Part shown: piece by piece, positions 13,136 to 14,153 of the stretch
How positions within the stretch are numbered: position 1 is the stretch's first letter
Layout: each line of letters begins with the position of its first letter
Assembly: GCA_016882185.1 (NCBI GenBank)
Contig: VHCC01000012.1
Span: forward strand, 1 to 14,153
DNA length: 14,153 bases
Origin: Candidatus Pelagibacterales bacterium
GTDB lineage: Bacteria; Pseudomonadota; Alphaproteobacteria; Pelagibacterales; Pelagibacteraceae
Direction: 5' to 3'
The notes under the pieces: model-generated
What the model was told of the DNA's origin: nothing
The model's input: only the letters and a program-made list of their open reading frames with translations
The model's database searches: none
Program-made: the position numbers and the translations under genes

Positions 13136-14153
13136 CTTCTATTAAAACGTGCTGTTTCTTCCCAAATGAAATTTTGATAATTTTTTCACCTTTAAAATCA
13201 TCTTGAGTGACAATTTTTTTTTCATCTAAAACAATTTCATTATTTAATCGATAACCCTTATTTGAAATATTTCTTCTAAATTCTCCATTTGATTTTGCAA
13301 AATTGATTTTAATAATCAATTCATTAAAAGATATTCCTTTATGAAATTCTGATTTTTTAATTTCAATTTTTGGCAAATCATCGCCAAAAGATTTATCTTG
13401 AAATGTTTTTTTAGAGGTTGCCTCAGCATTGGAAGAGGCTTTATCGCCATGGAGTATTTTAGTTGCCTCATTTGCAAGAATAATCTTAAAATCGTTAATA
13501 TTTCTTGATTTATCATTTTCAAATTCAGTGATCTTATTAATTGGTAACTCTGTAAATAATCTTAAATATTTAAATACATCCGCATCATTTACATTCCGCC
13601 AAAATTGCCAGTATTCATAAGGACTCGTTTGTTTTTCATCTAGCCACACAGCTCCCTTTTCTGTTTTACCCATTTTAGCACCGGAACTTGTAGTAATGAG
13701 TGGTGTTGTTAAACCATAAGATTCTTTTCCATTAACTCGTCTTATCAATTCAATACCATTGACGATATTTCCCCATTGATCAGAACCACCTATTTGTAAG
13801 ACACATTCATTTTTTTTGTTCAGTTCAAGAAAGTCATAGGCTTGTAAAATCATATAATTAAATTCTAAAAAACTTAAGGATTGCTCTCTATCTAATCTAA
13901 GTTTTACACTATCAAAAGTTAGCATTTTATTAATTGTAAAATGTTTTCCATAATCTCTTAAAAAATTAATATAATTAATTTTAGTCAGCCATTTTTCATT
14001 ATTTAAAAAAATAAATTTATTATTTGCTTTATTATTTAAAAATTTATTAAAAACTTTTTTAATACCCGAAGTATTTTTTTTAATTTCTGCGCTTGTTAAA
14101 ATTTTTCTACTTTCTTCTTTACCAGAAGGATCCCCGACCATTGTTGTGCCACC
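13128..14153 (-). CDS. tyrS: Tyrosyl-tRNA synthetase (5' end outside window)
   Basis: Class I synthetase that charges tRNA(Tyr). The frame is open to the right edge. The visible 341 residues begin GGTTMVGDPSGKEESRK, a segment that follows the HIGH-type motif in TyrRS, so about the first 70-80 residues are missing. The ATG at 14141 is internal and not the start. Visible landmarks are the tyrosine- and tRNA-binding LQIGGSDQWGNIVNGIELIRR, the KMSKS-loop variant GAKMGKTEKGAVWLD, and SPYEYWQFWRNVNDADVFKYL. The C-terminal S4-like RNA-binding domain (NELIIKINFAKSNGEFRRNI to KIISFGKKQHVLIEAI, with the KII-KISFG join) is complete. The 3' end overlaps the YhdP-like gene by 8 bases. Confidence 0.95.
   Translation of the reverse strand, partial: GGTTMVGDPSGKEESRKILTSAEIKKNTSGIKKVFNKFLNNKANNKFIFLNNEKWLTKINYINFLRDYGKHFTINKMLTFDSVKLRLDREQSLSFLEFNYMILQAYDFLELNKKNECVLQIGGSDQWGNIVNGIELIRRVNGKESYGLTTPLITTSSGAKMGKTEKGAVWLDEKQTSPYEYWQFWRNVNDADVFKYLRLFTELPINKITEFENDKSRNINDFKIILANEATKILHGDKASSNAEATSKKTFQDKSFGDDLPKIEIKKSEFHKGISFNELIIKINFAKSNGEFRRNISNKGYRLNNEIVLDEKKIVTQDDFKGEKIIKISFGKKQHVLIEAI

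Noticed and set aside
13316..13620. Small open frames on both strands within tyrS
   Set aside because: The tyrS frame is continuous and conserved here. These are out-of-frame or antisense shadows.

Overview
This 14.2 kb stretch is chromosomal housekeeping DNA from a very AT-rich, streamlined alphaproteobacterium. The best match is a SAR11 (Pelagibacterales) genome. That assignment is an inference from strong A+T bias with Lys/Asn/Ile-rich proteins, very short intergenic gaps, an alphaproteobacterial-type RNase E with an acidic insert, an NDUFA12-type complex I subunit, an HdaA-like protein and a DUF3971/YhdP-like gene beside tyrS. I see no phage, transposon, CRISPR, integron, tRNA or rRNA.

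Layout, left to right: (1) C-terminal part of an HdaA/DnaA-type replication regulator (+), running tail-to-tail into rnd (RNase D, -). (2) aspS (+, TTG start), divergent from rnd and tail-to-tail with a standalone protein resembling the C-terminal region of B12-dependent ribonucleotide reductase NrdJ (-). (3) A 126-base divergent region with an operator-like inverted repeat, then an NDUFA12-family complex I gene (+). (4) The compact operon aroQ-accB-accC (-), transcribed toward the NDUFA12 gene. (5) A 45-base divergent promoter region, then thiS-thiG (+). (6) rne (RNase E/G, -), cysteine-free and without the usual long scaffold tail. (7) A 178-base divergent region, then prfB (+), which needs the classic RF2 programmed +1 frameshift, coupled by a one-base overlap to a YhdP/AsmA-like envelope gene (+). 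(8) tyrS (-), cut by the right edge.

The genes serve replication control, RNA processing and decay, aminoacylation and translation termination, fatty-acid initiation, shikimate and thiazole synthesis, respiration and envelope lipid handling. Every convergent pair meets with between -8 and +2 bases, and genes within operons meet at TAATG or TAA|ATG/TTG junctions. No stretch over 300 bases lacks a gene. All 14 terminal stop codons are TAA or TAG; the only in-frame TGA is the regulatory one in prfB.

I did not find an obviously new multi-gene system. The most notable features are the cysteine-free RNase E, the freestanding NrdJ-tail protein, the RF2 switch with an altered +4 base and a second stop, the ThiS Gly codons serving as the thiG ribosome binding site, and overlapping -10 elements on both strands in two divergent regions.
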